Below, in pieces: positions 1 through 8,804 of a stretch of 64,000 nt of DNA. This DNA comes from Bryobacteraceae bacterium. GTDB lineage: Bacteria; Acidobacteriota; Terriglobia; Bryobacterales; Bryobacteraceae. The position numbers and the translations under genes were made by a program. The notes below the pieces were generated by a model. It saw only the letters and a program-made list of their open reading frames with translations, had not been told where the DNA came from and ran no database searches. The first letter of the stretch is position 1; each line of letters begins with the position of its first letter. The stretch covers positions 62,001-126,000 of the forward strand of contig JAIEMJ010000023.1 of the NCBI GenBank assembly GCA_019752335.1. Direction: 5' to 3'.

Positions 1-33
1 ACAGGTCTACGTACCCGTCGAGTCGCTAAGGTA

Positions 34-55
34 GGGCGGGCCCCCTGGCCCGCCC
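34..55 (-). terminator. GC-rich hairpin behind the beta-oxidation gene
   Basis: A perfect 9-bp inverted repeat (34-42 with 47-55, loop CCCT) lies 18 bases past the stop of the fadB-like gene on the minus strand. An outer GTAG/CTAC pair (31-34 and 60-63) could add to it. There is no U-tract after it, so it may be a stalling or 3'-end-protecting hairpin rather than a classical intrinsic terminator. Confidence 0.4.
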
Positions 56-72
56 GCCTCTACTTGTCTATC

Positions 73-2163
73 TCACAATGGCCTGGACCAGTCGGTAAAC
101 CGGCGGCCTTCGGTTGCCAATTGGACCAGCAGTGGAGCGGGCGTCCAGCCAAAGCTCTTCATCTTCTCCACCACCTTTGCGAGGCCTACCGTGTCGGCAT
201 AGAACATCGGACCGCCGCGCCAGGCGGGAAAACCGTAGCCCATGACGTAGATCATGTCAATATCGACCGAACGCAGAGCGAAGCCCTCTGCGAGGATATG
301 CGCCCCCTCGTTGATTAAGGCGTAGATGGTGCGCGTCACGGTCTCTTCGGCGGAGATCGCGCGCGGCACGATCCCGTTTTGCTTCCGTACTTCCTGAATG
401 AGATTCGTAACGAAGGCATCTTCCTGCGGACGGCGCGACGCGTCGTAGGTGTACCAGCCTTGGCCCGTCTTCTGGCCGTAGCGGCCCGCCTCCACGAGCC
501 GGTCTTCGATCACCGGTTGCCGGACGCCGGCGAAGTGGGCCGGATTCTCCTGGCGCACGCGCCAGCCCACGTCGAGGCCCGCTAAGTCGCCGGTCGCCAG
601 CGGACCCATGGCCATGCCAAAGTTATACAGCGCGGCGTCCACCTGCTGAGGCGTCGCGCCTTCCTGCACGAGTAACTCGGCTTCGCGCCGGTACGGGCCA
701 AACATGCGATTACCGACAAAGCCAAAGCAATTGCCCACCATGACGCCGGTCTTTTTGAGTTGCTTGGCGAGGGCCATGGCCGTAGCTTGCACCGTGGGCA
801 GCGTGCGCGCGCCGCGTACCACTTCAAGTAAACGCATCACGTTGGCGGGGCTGAAGAAATGGGTGCCGATCACCCATTCCGGGCGCTTCGTGGCGGAAGC
901 GATCGCGTCAATGTCGAGCGTGGAGGTATTCGAGGCCAAGATACAACCAGGGCGCGCCACGGCGTCGATCTCGGCGAAGATCTGCTGCTTCAAGGCCATG
1001 TTTTCGAAGACGGCTTCGGTAATCAGGTCCACCGCGTCGAAGCCGTCGTAAGTCAGCGTGCCGGTAATGCGCCCTAAGCGCTGCTCCATTTCGGCCTCAG
1101 TGAGCCGCCCCTTTTGCACCGTGTTGGCGTAGTTCTTGCGAATGGTGGCGAGGCCGCGTTCCAGCGCTTCGGGCGTCGATTCTTTGAGCAAGACGGGGAA
1201 ACCGGCGTTGGCATAAACCATCGCAATACCGCCGCCCATGGTACCGGCGCCGATCACCGCGACGGACTTCACCGGCAGGACGGGCGTGTCCTTGGCTAAG
1301 TCCGGAATCTTGGCGACGGCGCGCTCGCCGAAGAAACTATGGATCATGCCCTTACTCTGATTCGAGAAGAGGCACTCCTTGAAGTACTCGGCTTCCTTGG
1401 CGCAGCCGTCGGCGAAACTCAGCTGCGTCGCGGCTTCAATCGCGTCAATGGCCCGGGTCTCGGCCAGGAGAGCCCGGCCTCGCTTTTCAAGCTTGGCCCG
1501 TGCTGCGGCAATGGCGCCGGCATCGGTTAGCTTGTCCTGGCGATCGCGGACCTTCGAAAAAGGCAATCCGGCTTTATCGCGGGCGAAGTCAATCGCGCCC
1601 TGGAGTAAGTCGCCCATGATGACGTCGTCGAGGATGCCGCAGTCGAGCGCGGCAGAGGCGGAAATCGGCGCGCCGTAAACGCACATGTCAAGCGCCACCG
1701 GCAACCCAGCCAACCGCGGCAGACGCTGCGTACCGGCGGCGCCCGGTATGATACCGAGCTTCACTTCGGGTTGGCCCACCTGCGCCGAAGCCACCGCAAC
1801 GCGGTAATGGCCGGCCATGGCAGTTTCGAGACCGCCACCGAGCGCCGTGCCGTGAATCGCCATGATCACGGGCTTGGCGGAGTCCTCAATCTGTAAACAG
1901 ACGTCCACCAGTCCAATAGCGGCGGACTTCTGGCCGCTGGTGATCTTACCGAATTCCTTGATGTCCGCGCCGGCAATAAACGTGCGTCCACCGCCGATCA
2001 CGACGATAGCCTGAATCGCTGGGTCAGCGTTGAAGGTGGCGACGCCGGCGGCGATGCCTTCCGGTACGCCGGGACTTAACGCATTCACGGGCGGGTTGTT
2101 GATCGTGATAATGCCAATTTCGCCATCACGGGAAAAGACGACCAGGTCTTGCGGTTCGCTCAT
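73..2163 (-). CDS. Enoyl-CoA hydratase / 3-hydroxyacyl-CoA dehydrogenase (FadB/FadJ type)
   Basis: Cytosolic multienzyme of fatty-acid beta-oxidation: hydrates trans-2-enoyl-CoA and oxidises the (S)-3-hydroxyacyl-CoA with NAD. The 696-residue product has an N-terminal crotonase domain (about 1-190) with the glycine-rich GGGLE stretch; E113 and E133 sit 20 residues apart like the two catalytic glutamates of FadB. The NAD-binding domain starts near 300 (GAGTMGGG at 305-312) and two C-terminal 3HCDH half-domains follow to the end. I start at the ATG at 2163: the frame stays open to 2460, but the added residues are Arg/Pro-rich, antisense to the neighbour and unlike the family, while the crotonase domain begins right after this ATG. 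A TACGCT hexamer lies 7 nt upstream and no Shine-Dalgarno is seen. No thiolase lies beside it. FadB and FadJ cannot be separated by eye. Confidence 0.9.
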   Translation of the reverse strand: MSEPQDLVVFSRDGEIGIITINNPPVNALSPGVPEGIAAGVATFNADPAIQAIVVIGGGRTFIAGADIKEFGKITSGQKSAAIGLVDVCLQIEDSAKPVIMAIHGTALGGGLETAMAGHYRVAVASAQVGQPEVKLGIIPGAAGTQRLPRLAGLPVALDMCVYGAPISASAALDCGILDDVIMGDLLQGAIDFARDKAGLPFSKVRDRQDKLTDAGAIAAARAKLEKRGRALLAETRAIDAIEAATQLSFADGCAKEAEYFKECLFSNQSKGMIHSFFGERAVAKIPDLAKDTPVLPVKSVAVIGAGTMGGGIAMVYANAGFPVLLKESTPEALERGLATIRKNYANTVQKGRLTEAEMEQRLGRITGTLTYDGFDAVDLITEAVFENMALKQQIFAEIDAVARPGCILASNTSTLDIDAIASATKRPEWVIGTHFFSPANVMRLLEVVRGARTLPTVQATAMALAKQLKKTGVMVGNCFGFVGNRMFGPYRREAELLVQEGATPQQVDAALYNFGMAMGPLATGDLAGLDVGWRVRQENPAHFAGVRQPVIEDRLVEAGRYGQKTGQGWYTYDASRRPQEDAFVTNLIQEVRKQNGIVPRAISAEETVTRTIYALINEGAHILAEGFALRSVDIDMIYVMGYGFPAWRGGPMFYADTVGLAKVVEKMKSFGWTPAPLLVQLATEGRRFTDWSRPL

Positions 2164-2170
2164 TTCCAAG

Positions 2171-2180
2171 AGCGTAGCAT
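2171..2180. promoter_or_regulatory. Overlapping divergent -10 hexamers
   Basis: The 10-mer AGCGTAGCAT holds TAGCAT on the plus strand (2175-2180, 6 nt before the ATG at 2187) and TACGCT on the minus strand (2176-2171, 7 nt before the ATG at 2163). The two TANNNT hexamers share the central TA. Both would start transcripts at or next to the start codons. No convincing -35 was found. Confidence 0.4.
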
Positions 2181-2186
2181 GGAAGA

Positions 2187-2558
2187 ATGACGGAATTGCT
2201 ATTTGTTTACGGCACGCTGAGGCGCGGCGCGTATCGTGGCGGACAGGTGAATCCCTTCGCCGTCCGCTTGGAGCAGGAAGCCCGCTGGCTCGGACCCGCG
2301 AAGGCGCCGGGCCGGTTGTATCAGGTGAATCCGGAGTATCCCGGTATGCGTCCGCCGGAAACTGTCGACGAATGGGTAACCGGGGAAGTGTGGGAGTTTT
2401 CGGATGTGGACTTATGGCAGGCGCTCGACCACTACGAAGGCGCGGAGTATGTCCGGACATTGAGCAAAACGGTCCTGCACGACGGCAGCGAGCGGCAGGC
2501 GTGGGTGTATCTTTACGCCTCCAAAATCACGACGGCCATGGCCATTACCGGGGTGTGA
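2187..2558 (+). CDS. Gamma-glutamylcyclotransferase-like (AIG2/GGCT fold) protein
   Basis: A 123-residue protein of the GGCT/AIG2-like fold, which in characterised members turns gamma-glutamyl-amino acids or amines into 5-oxoproline. The family hallmark YGTLRRG lies at residues 8-14 after a hydrophobic first strand, and an acidic residue at the usual catalytic place is E67 in TGEVWEF. The substrate cannot be told from sequence. It diverges from the beta-oxidation gene across 23 bp, and its last 46 bp overlap the end of acpS on the other strand. GGAAG lies only one base before the ATG, too close for a normal Shine-Dalgarno; a TAGCAT hexamer 6 nt upstream points to a leaderless mRNA. Confidence 0.75.
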   Translation: MTELLFVYGTLRRGAYRGGQVNPFAVRLEQEARWLGPAKAPGRLYQVNPEYPGMRPPETVDEWVTGEVWEFSDVDLWQALDHYEGAEYVRTLSKTVLHDGSERQAWVYLYASKITTAMAITGV

Positions 2559-2905
2559 GTGAGCGAAAGATGAATATGCCGGGTGCCCATGCGCGCGGCA
2601 TACTCGGCGGCCCTGCCATGCAGACGTAACGTGGGGCGTCCGGAAACTTCGTTCACCACCTCCAGGTCGTGCCAACTTACTCCGCCGGCCCAGCCGGTGC
2701 CGAGAGCCTTCATGCCCGCTTCCTTGGCCGCAAAGCGAGCTGCGTAGCGTTCGGCGCGATTGGCTTTGCTTTCGACGTAGGCAATTTCAGCCACGGTAAA
2801 AACACGATCCACAAAACGGCCACCGAAACGGGAGAGCGATTCCGCGATACGGTCAACATCGGCCAGGTCCGTGCCGAGGCCGGCGATTTTCGCGTGTAGG
2901 GTCAT
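2513..2905 (-). CDS. acpS: Holo-[acyl-carrier-protein] synthase
   Basis: Transfers the 4'-phosphopantetheine arm of CoA to apo-acyl carrier protein, activating fatty-acid synthesis. The 130-residue product has the family's GTDLADVDRI motif with the magnesium-binding Asp (D13), the RFAAKEAGMKAL helix with E62, and the C-terminal SLTHTPVMAMAVV strand. I start at the ATG at 2905; a longer reading to 2974 would run through the terminator hairpin at 2927-2961 and adds a sequence unlike AcpS. A TATACT hexamer lies 12 nt upstream of this ATG. The 3' end overlaps the cyclotransferase-like gene by 46 bp, tail to tail. Confidence 0.93.
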   Translation of the reverse strand: MTLHAKIAGLGTDLADVDRIAESLSRFGGRFVDRVFTVAEIAYVESKANRAERYAARFAAKEAGMKALGTGWAGGVSWHDLEVVNEVSGRPTLRLHGRAAEYAARMGTRHIHLSLTHTPVMAMAVVILEA

Positions 2906-2917
2906 AGGTTGTCTTTG

Positions 2918-2923
2918 AGTATA
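2918..2923 (-). promoter_or_regulatory. Candidate -10 hexamer of acpS
   Basis: TATACT on the minus strand, 12 nt before the acpS start codon and just past the terminator of the upstream gene. It would give a leader of only a few bases. The -35 region would lie in the terminator hairpin and is not recognisable. Confidence 0.35.
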
Positions 2924-2926
2924 AAG

Positions 2927-2961
2927 AAAAAGGCCGCCTCCCAATGGGAGACGGCCTTTTT
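2927..2961 (-). terminator. Rho-independent terminator of the AT-hook protein gene
   Basis: A 16-bp stem with one C-A mismatch (2927-2942 with 2946-2961, loop AAT) carries five A on one side and five T on the other, so it can work in both directions. It begins 15 bases past the stop of the minus-strand gene at 2977 and separates it from acpS. This is the clearest intrinsic terminator in the window. Confidence 0.85.
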
Positions 2962-2976
2962 GGCACGAAAACAAAT

Positions 2977-3378
2977 CTACTTAGGATTGGTTTTGCGGAA
3001 CTCTTCCCAGCGGCGGCGTTGCGCGATGGCGATGGCCTTGCGGGCCGCGGCGCTCAACTTACGACGGGGTTTCTTCCCGGCGGCGGCGGCGGGAGCTTCG
3101 CCACCGGTGGCCGCGGCGGCAGCCGCTTCCTTGGCCTTGGTGGAAGCATTCTTCGAGCCCTTCGGACGGCCGGGCTTACCCTTCTTCTTACCCTTACGAC
3201 CCTTACGCGGGGCAGGAGCCGCTTCCGCAGGGGCGGCCGCCGCAGCAGGCTCGGGTTCTCCCGCAATCGCCGCGCGAACCGAAGCGATCTGAGCGTCTAA
3301 ACGCTGCCGGGACATTTGCAAACCTTCGAGCAGTGCGCCCAGGAGGGCGGGATCGCTCGGTAGTGTAGTCTTAGCCAT
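2977..3378 (-). CDS. Small basic Ala/Lys-rich protein with an AT-hook-like motif
   Basis: A 133-residue protein of unknown role, probably DNA-binding. Residues 10-40 look helical and could form a coiled coil. Residues 44-100 are low-complexity Ala/Pro/Lys, as in histone H1-like tails, and contain KPGRPKGSKN, close to the GRP core of AT-hooks. The C-terminus (KPRRKLSAAARKAIAIAQ then RRRWEEFRK) resembles a short basic module seen at the end of many small bacterial proteins of unknown function. The start has a GGAG about 10 nt upstream, and the gene has its own strong terminator, so it is probably a monocistronic, well-expressed gene. A nucleoid-associated role is inference. Confidence 0.7.
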   Translation of the reverse strand: MAKTTLPSDPALLGALLEGLQMSRQRLDAQIASVRAAIAGEPEPAAAAAPAEAAPAPRKGRKGKKKGKPGRPKGSKNASTKAKEAAAAAATGGEAPAAAAGKKPRRKLSAAARKAIAIAQRRRWEEFRKTNPK

Positions 3379-3490
3379 TTCGATAATTCTCCATCAACTC
3401 AGTTTTCTCTCGGTGGGCGCCGAACCGCTTCCTGTCGGTAAAAGTCTTCAGAACTAGTTTTCCGGACCCTCGAGAATTATTTAGAGTGTA

Positions 3491-3940
3491 TCAAATCAAT
3501 TTCGCGGCGTCATAAATAAAAGTTACCGGACCATCGTTGACCAGGTGGACCTGCATATCCGCTTGAAATATTCCCGTGGCTACAGGGACGCCGGTGGCCT
3601 GCAATTGCCGTACGAAATACTCGTAGAGATTCCGAGCCAAATCGGGCGGAGCGGCACGGTCAAAACTAGGGCGCCGGCCCTTGCGCAGGTCGCCGTAGAG
3701 GGTAAATTGCGACACCACCAGGATGCTGCCGTGGACATCCTGTACTGAGAGATTCATTTTCCCTGCTTCATCGGTGAATATGCGTAAACCCAAGGTCTTG
3801 GTGACCAAATAATCGGCATCTTTTTCGGTGTCTCCCGCCCCCACGGCGACCAAGAGGAGCAATCCTTGGCCGATAGCGCCGGTAACTTGGCCGTCTACTT
3901 CGACGCGGGCTTCCCGGACGCGTTGCAGCACAATGCGCAT
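3491..3940 (-). CDS. dtd: D-aminoacyl-tRNA deacylase
   Basis: Removes D-amino acids (and glycine from tRNA-Ala) mischarged onto tRNAs. At 149 residues it has the normal length, with the SQFTLYGD motif near residues 77-83 and the C-terminal NDGPVTF, which carries the Gly-cisPro pair that selects chirality. The start codon lies 1 bp after the malQ stop, so the two genes are probably co-transcribed, although no functional link is known. About 110 bp with no gene follow before the AT-hook gene. Confidence 0.95.
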   Translation of the reverse strand: MRIVLQRVREARVEVDGQVTGAIGQGLLLLVAVGAGDTEKDADYLVTKTLGLRIFTDEAGKMNLSVQDVHGSILVVSQFTLYGDLRKGRRPSFDRAAPPDLARNLYEYFVRQLQATGVPVATGIFQADMQVHLVNDGPVTFIYDAAKLI

Positions 3941-3941
3941 G

Positions 3942-6101
3942 CTAGGCGCGCCCCTGGTTTTGCAGTTGAGAGTGAATCAATTGGGTAAGCGGCTGTAGCG
4001 TGTCGAGTTCTTCCAAAGGTACCTTCATCTTGCGCCGCCAGTTGGGATACTCGGCGGTGCTGCCGGGTAAATTCTGCTGATGCGCCTCACCGGTAATCTC
4101 TTCCTGATTGAGGATAAATACGGCGGATTTCGCTGGCGCCAGGAAGTCGATTACGGCTTCCGCCAGCCGATCACCGGAGAGGGGCCATTCTTCTTTCGGT
4201 GTACCGAGTGCGACGCGTAAAGGCTCAAGCGACTCGCGCCGTTCTTGCCATTGGCGGTCGTAAGAAGACCGGTCCGGCAGCAGGCCGGCGGCCAAGCGAG
4301 CTTCAATATCGGCGCCGGAGAGAAAGCCGGAGAGCGTAGGTAAGTCGTGCGTGGTAACCGAAGCCGCGGCCAGCGCCGGGTAGTCTTCGGCGGCGCGAAA
4401 AGTATCTGCCTGGCGCTCAAAAATTAACAGGCGGTAGCCGAGAATGCCGAAACGGTCGAGCAGTTCGCGCATTTCTGGCGTCACGGTTCCGAGGTCTTCG
4501 CCGATCACCAGGAACTTCTCACGGACACTCTCGAGCGCGATGATCCGCAACAGAGCTTCGGCCTGATTACGAACATAGGCACCCTGGCGCGCGCTAAGTT
4601 GTCCGGGAATCCAATAGAGGCGGAAGAAGCGCATGACATGGTCGAAACGAAGGGCCCCGCCGGCGTGGGCATTAGCCCGGATGAGTTCGCGAAAACTACG
4701 GTAGCCATCTAGGTCCGCGTAGGTGGGACTGGGCGGCGGAAAGGCCCAGTCCTGGCCTTCGGGGGAAAATCCATCAGGCGGCGAACCAACGCGAACCCCC
4801 TGCGCGAAGGCGGCCTTTTCGTACCAGACGTCGAAGCCGTAACGGTCACTGGCCAGGGCTAAGTCATGATAGAGGCCGAGTGACATCCCAGCGGCGTGTA
4901 AGTCCTGTTGTACGCTCTCTAATTGCTGTTCCAACACCCATTGCAAATAGATGTGAAAGCGTAACGAGCGCGGATGACGGCGGGCAAACTCGGCCACCGC
5001 CGGCGAATCAGGACTACGGTATTCATCGGGCCAATCGGTGAACAGCCAAACGTCGGGGCGTTCACGATGGATGGCTTCATCGAGGGTACAGAAGGTCGCG
5101 AAGGCCCGCAAACGATGCAGTTCGGGGCGCTGGCAGTAGGCATCGAAGGCGCCGCGCCGCGGAGAGTCCTCGCGTTCTAACCGGCGGTGTGCGAGGCGGA
5201 GAAGGCGTTTCTTCAGGCGCCAGACGCGTTCATATTCGACATACTCCGCCGCGCGGAGCGCGGCCAACTCCTCTTGTATGCGACGCGGCAAGACGCAGGA
5301 ATCTAACTCAGGCACCGACGCGACGTCGATATAAAGCGGATTCCGAAAAAAGGCGCTTAACGGTAAGTAAGGGCTGGTGTTAAATGGTTGGCGGTTATGG
5401 ATGGCGTGTAAGGGATTGAGTCCGATGAAGCTGACCCCGAGTTCTCGCTTGGCCCAGAGGCCGAAGGCGCGTAAGTCCTCCGTATCGCCCGCGCCCCAAT
5501 TGCGCGCGGATCGCAGACCATAAAGACTAATCGCGATCCCAGCGGTCCGTAGGCCTTCCGGCATCCAGGCTTTTTCGGGGCCAACGATTAAAGCCATCGT
5601 GGCCGTGGTTTCCGCGATGCGAACCGTCAATTCGTGATAGCCGAGCGGTAACTCGTCGTAGAGGGGAATTTGCAAACGGACAAAGCGCTCGCCCCGCAAT
5701 TCAGCTTCGGCCAGAACCGGGAGGGAGCGGCAGGCAAAGTCACCTCGTTCGAGCCGGCCGTCCTCGTGGCGAAGAGTCACCTCCACGCGGTGGTGGAGGT
5801 GTGCGGCGCGTAGGTGCAGAGTAAGTTCGCCAGCGCTAGGTTTCGTGCCTACGACACAGGTGGGCGGGAGCAGATGATTCCAGTGCTGCCACAGACGTTC
5901 CTCTTCGGCGGCGTTCAGGGCGGCTAAGGACGTCGCGTCGATGCCGAAGGAACGCAGGATTCCTTGCTGCACTTCGCCGGTGGCGAGGTGGGTTTCGCCC
6001 CAATTATCGGTATATCCCGGCTCGATACCATGGGCGGTGGCGGCGCGCTGCAAGGCCTCGGGGAGCGTCTGGGCGGGTTGAAAACGGATAAGCTCTCGCA
6101 A
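3942..6101 (-). CDS. malQ: 4-alpha-glucanotransferase (amylomaltase, GH77)
   Basis: Transfers maltodextrin segments between alpha-1,4-glucans in glycogen or maltodextrin metabolism, in the cytosol. At 719 residues it is the long form with an N-terminal beta-rich region (about 1-180) before the GH77 barrel, which opens with [19 protein letters not shown]. The catalytic trio is visible: nucleophile D487 (RFDHVMRFF), acid/base E535 (GEDLGT) and D586 (THDLPT). The start appears to be TTG at 6101, since the N-terminal motif begins at once and no ATG is near; a TAAACT hexamer lies 6 nt upstream. It diverges from nuoB across 32 bp and leads into dtd. Confidence 0.93.
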   Translation of the reverse strand: MRELIRFQPAQTLPEALQRAATAHGIEPGYTDNWGETHLATGEVQQGILRSFGIDATSLAALNAAEEERLWQHWNHLLPPTCVVGTKPSAGELTLHLRAAHLHHRVEVTLRHEDGRLERGDFACRSLPVLAEAELRGERFVRLQIPLYDELPLGYHELTVRIAETTATMALIVGPEKAWMPEGLRTAGIAISLYGLRSARNWGAGDTEDLRAFGLWAKRELGVSFIGLNPLHAIHNRQPFNTSPYLPLSAFFRNPLYIDVASVPELDSCVLPRRIQEELAALRAAEYVEYERVWRLKKRLLRLAHRRLEREDSPRRGAFDAYCQRPELHRLRAFATFCTLDEAIHRERPDVWLFTDWPDEYRSPDSPAVAEFARRHPRSLRFHIYLQWVLEQQLESVQQDLHAAGMSLGLYHDLALASDRYGFDVWYEKAAFAQGVRVGSPPDGFSPEGQDWAFPPPSPTYADLDGYRSFRELIRANAHAGGALRFDHVMRFFRLYWIPGQLSARQGAYVRNQAEALLRIIALESVREKFLVIGEDLGTVTPEMRELLDRFGILGYRLLIFERQADTFRAAEDYPALAAASVTTHDLPTLSGFLSGADIEARLAAGLLPDRSSYDRQWQERRESLEPLRVALGTPKEEWPLSGDRLAEAVIDFLAPAKSAVFILNQEEITGEAHQQNLPGSTAEYPNWRRKMKVPLEELDTLQPLTQLIHSQLQNQGRA

Positions 6102-6107
6102 GCCTCA

Positions 6108-6113
6108 AGTTTA
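6108..6113 (-). promoter_or_regulatory. Candidate -10 of malQ-dtd
   Basis: TAAACT on the minus strand, 6 nt before the TTG start of malQ. A plus-strand TACACT (6118-6123), 10 nt before nuoB, lies 4 bp away, so the divergent promoters would be packed side by side. Confidence 0.35.
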
Positions 6114-6133
6114 TCGCTACACTGAAGGTGTCT

Positions 6134-6685
6134 ATGGAAAATCGCATCCAACTCGGACCCGCCCCCGAGGATCTCTTCGCCCGCATTGACCAAGCCGGGC
6201 TCGGCGCCGACCCTGGCGAAGGCATCATCACCACCACGGTAGATTCGGCCATCAATTGGGCCCGCAAGAACTCCATTTGGCCGATGTCCTTTGGCTTGGC
6301 CTGCTGCGCGATTGAGATGATGTCGATGAATGCGTCGCGCTACGACGCCGCGCGTTTCGGCGCGGAGGTGTTTCGCGGTTCGCCGCGGCAGTCCGACTTG
6401 ATGGTGGTGGCGGGACGCGTCTCAAATAAAATGGCTCCCATCGTGCGCCATTTGTATCAGCAGATGCCGGAGCCGAAGTGGGTGATCTCGATGGGCGCTT
6501 GCGCCACGTCCACCGGCGTGTTCAGCAACTACGCGCTGATCCCCGTCAATCAGGTGATTCCGGTGGACGTCTACGTGCCCGGCTGTCCGCCGCGGCCGGA
6601 GCAATTGATCCACGCGCTGATGATGTTGCAGAAGAAGATTCAGGCCGAGACCGGCACGCTGATGAAAGTGCTGAACCTCGACTAA
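6134..6685 (+). CDS. nuoB: NADH-quinone oxidoreductase subunit B
   Basis: Peripheral-arm subunit of respiratory complex I carrying [4Fe-4S] cluster N2, the last cluster before quinone. All four ligands are present: C57 and C58 ([10 protein letters not shown]), C123 (SMGACATS) and C151 (VPGCPPRPE). I use the ATG at 6134, which has GAAGG 5 nt upstream; an in-frame GTG at 6128 is less likely. Length (183 residues) is normal. Odd point: no other complex I gene is in the window, although NuoB is normally encoded next to nuoA, nuoC and nuoD. It is probably an isolated copy, either the only one in a dispersed complex or a paralogue. Confidence 0.93.
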   Translation: MENRIQLGPAPEDLFARIDQAGLGADPGEGIITTTVDSAINWARKNSIWPMSFGLACCAIEMMSMNASRYDAARFGAEVFRGSPRQSDLMVVAGRVSNKMAPIVRHLYQQMPEPKWVISMGACATSTGVFSNYALIPVNQVIPVDVYVPGCPPRPEQLIHALMMLQKKIQAETGTLMKVLNLD

Positions 6686-6687
6686 GC

Positions 6688-6693
6688 TATGAT
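6688..6693 (+). promoter_or_regulatory. Candidate -10 of the PQQ dehydrogenase gene
   Basis: TATGAT, 9 nt before the ATG at 6703 and just after the nuoB stop. No Shine-Dalgarno lies between, which fits a nearly leaderless transcript. Confidence 0.35.
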
Positions 6694-6702
6694 GCTCGTT
6701 GA

Positions 6703-8787
6703 ATGCGAGCTATCGTCTTAATCCTCTTGCCTCTGGCCCTGGTGGCCCAGAATACGAACTGGGCGGTCTACGGCGGCTCCCCAGACAACGACCGTTACTC
6801 CCCGCTGAAGCAGATCACCCCGGGCAACGTAAAGAAGCTGCGCGTGGCGTGGACCTACGACACAGGCGATGCTTTTCCGGGCTCTGAAATGCAATGCCAT
6901 CCCCTGATTGTCGATGGCATCATGTACGCCACGACGCCCAAGCTGCGCGTGGTGGCCGTGGACGCGACGAACGGCAAGGAGAAGTGGCGCTTCGACCCGC
7001 ATGAGGCCCGCGAGAAGATCGGCAAATCCCGGGCGCGCGGCGTCACTTATTGGTCGAGTGGCCAGGACCGGCGTATTTTCGTAACGGCGCGCCATTGGCT
7101 CTATGCCTTGAACGCCGACACCGGGCAGCCCGTCGCGAGCTTCGGTACCAATGGCAAGGTGGATCTGCGCGAAGGCCTGGGCCGTCCGGCGCGTGAGGTA
7201 ACGATTACGTCGACCACGCCGGGCGCGTTGTATCAGGACTTACTCATCATGAGCGTCCTGGTGAGCGAGGGCCTGCCGTCGGCGCCGGGCCATGTCCGCG
7301 CCTTCGATGCGCGCACGGGCCAGGTGCGGTGGGTCTTTCACACGGTGCCCCAGCCGGGCGAGCCGGGTTATGAAACTTGGCCCGCAAACGCCTACCAGTA
7401 CACGGGCGGGGCGAATAATTGGAGCGGTATGACGGTGGACGTGAAGCGTGGACTGGTGTTCGCGGGAACGGGCTCCGCCGCCTTCGACTTTTACGGGGCG
7501 AATCGCGCCGGCGACAATCTGTATGCGAACACGCTGCTCGCGTTCGACGCGGCGACGGGCAAACGCGTGTGGCATTTCCAAGCCGTCAAGCACGACGTGT
7601 GGGATCGCGACTTCCCCGCCCCGCCGAACCTCGTTACCGTGAAGCGGGACGGCAAGGCCGTCGACGCGGTGGCGCAGATCACGAAGAGCGGCCATGTCTT
7701 CGTGTTTGAACGGACGACGGGTAAGCCGTTGTTTCCGATTCAGGAGGTGAGCGTGCCGACGCAAGGCGTGGATGGCGAGGTCCTGTCGCCGACGCAGCCC
7801 CTGCCCACGCTGCCGCCCGCTTTCGCCCGCCAAAGGCTGACGGCCGATATGCTGACGCGCCGCACGCCGGATGCGCATTCGGCGGCGTTACAGCGCTTCA
7901 AGCAAGTTCGCTCGAACGGACAGTTCGAGCCGCCCAGCCGCGAAGGCACGGTGATCTTTCCTGGCTTCGATGGCGGCGGCGAATGGGGCGGCGCCGCGTT
8001 CGACGCGACCACGGGTATGCTCTACGCCAATGCCAATGAGATGGCGTGGATTTTGCGGTTGGTAGAACGGAATACCACCGCGCCGCCCAGCGGCCGCGTG
8101 TTGTATGAGAGCCAGTGCGCCAGTTGCCACCGGGCAGACCTGGCCGGCGCCCCGCCCGAGTTTCCGTCGTTGGTGAAGACCGGCGACCGGTATACTTCAG
8201 GCGAGCTGCAAGCGCTGATCCGCGAGGGCCGCGGCCGCATGCCAGGGTTCTCAAACCTGTCCGCGGCGGCGAACCAGGCCATCGCGCGCTATGTACTCAC
8301 CGGCGTGGATGAGAGCGTCGTCGCGACGAGTGCCAAGCCGAATCCGATTGACCAGAAGTACACCCACGATGGCTATAACAAGTTTCTTGACCCCGACGGC
8401 TATCCGGCCATCTCACCGCCGTGGGGCACGTTGAACGCGATTGACTTGAACAAAGGCCGCATCGCCTGGCAGATTCCCTTCGGCGAGTATCCGGAACTCG
8501 CCAAGGCCGGGATGAAGAATACGGGCACCGAGAACTACGGCGGCCCGGTGCTGACGGCCAGCGGACTGCTGTTCATCGGGGCGACCAACTACGATAAGAA
8601 GTTCCACGCCTTCGATAAACGCACCGGAAAACTGCTGTGGGAAACGACGCTGCCGCACGCCGGCAACGCGACGCCGAGCGTTTATCAGGTGAAGGGCAAG
8701 CAGTACATCGTCATCGCGGCCGGCGGCGGTAAAGCCGGGCCGCAATCTTCGGGCGGCAGCTACGTCGCATTTTCCTTGCCGGACTAA
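6703..8787 (+). CDS. Secreted PQQ-dependent dehydrogenase with an internal cytochrome c domain
   Basis: A 694-residue exported quinoprotein. A signal peptide (residues 1-15, ending ALVAQ) precedes an eight-bladed propeller of the PQQ alcohol/glucose dehydrogenase class ([16 protein letters not shown]; repeated GRxxW and FDxxTG motifs). A c-type cytochrome domain is inserted before the last blades: C472-A-S-C475-H476, with a Met-containing GRGRMPGF downstream as likely sixth ligand. Propeller motifs resume ([20 protein letters not shown]), so the heme domain is inserted, not appended. It should pass electrons from a sugar or alcohol to the respiratory chain in the periplasm. Substrate is unknown. 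It lies 17 bp after nuoB. Confidence 0.87.
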   Translation: MRAIVLILLPLALVAQNTNWAVYGGSPDNDRYSPLKQITPGNVKKLRVAWTYDTGDAFPGSEMQCHPLIVDGIMYATTPKLRVVAVDATNGKEKWRFDPHEAREKIGKSRARGVTYWSSGQDRRIFVTARHWLYALNADTGQPVASFGTNGKVDLREGLGRPAREVTITSTTPGALYQDLLIMSVLVSEGLPSAPGHVRAFDARTGQVRWVFHTVPQPGEPGYETWPANAYQYTGGANNWSGMTVDVKRGLVFAGTGSAAFDFYGANRAGDNLYANTLLAFDAATGKRVWHFQAVKHDVWDRDFPAPPNLVTVKRDGKAVDAVAQITKSGHVFVFERTTGKPLFPIQEVSVPTQGVDGEVLSPTQPLPTLPPAFARQRLTADMLTRRTPDAHSAALQRFKQVRSNGQFEPPSREGTVIFPGFDGGGEWGGAAFDATTGMLYANANEMAWILRLVERNTTAPPSGRVLYESQCASCHRADLAGAPPEFPSLVKTGDRYTSGELQALIREGRGRMPGFSNLSAAANQAIARYVLTGVDESVVATSAKPNPIDQKYTHDGYNKFLDPDGYPAISPPWGTLNAIDLNKGRIAWQIPFGEYPELAKAGMKNTGTENYGGPVLTASGLLFIGATNYDKKFHAFDKRTGKLLWETTLPHAGNATPSVYQVKGKQYIVIAAGGGKAGPQSSGGSYVAFSLPD

Positions 8788-8792
8788 GGCGA

Positions 8793-8798
8793 TAACAT
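8793..8798 (+). promoter_or_regulatory. Candidate -10 of the LRR operon
   Basis: TAACAT, 6 nt before the GTG start at 8805. The AAAGG between is only one base from the GTG, too close for a normal Shine-Dalgarno. Confidence 0.35.
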
Positions 8799-8804
8799 AA
8801 AGGC

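Noticed and set aside
2164-2460. N-terminal extension of the beta-oxidation enzyme
   Set aside because: The extra 99 residues are Arg/Pro-rich, lie over the divergent gene and are absent from the family.
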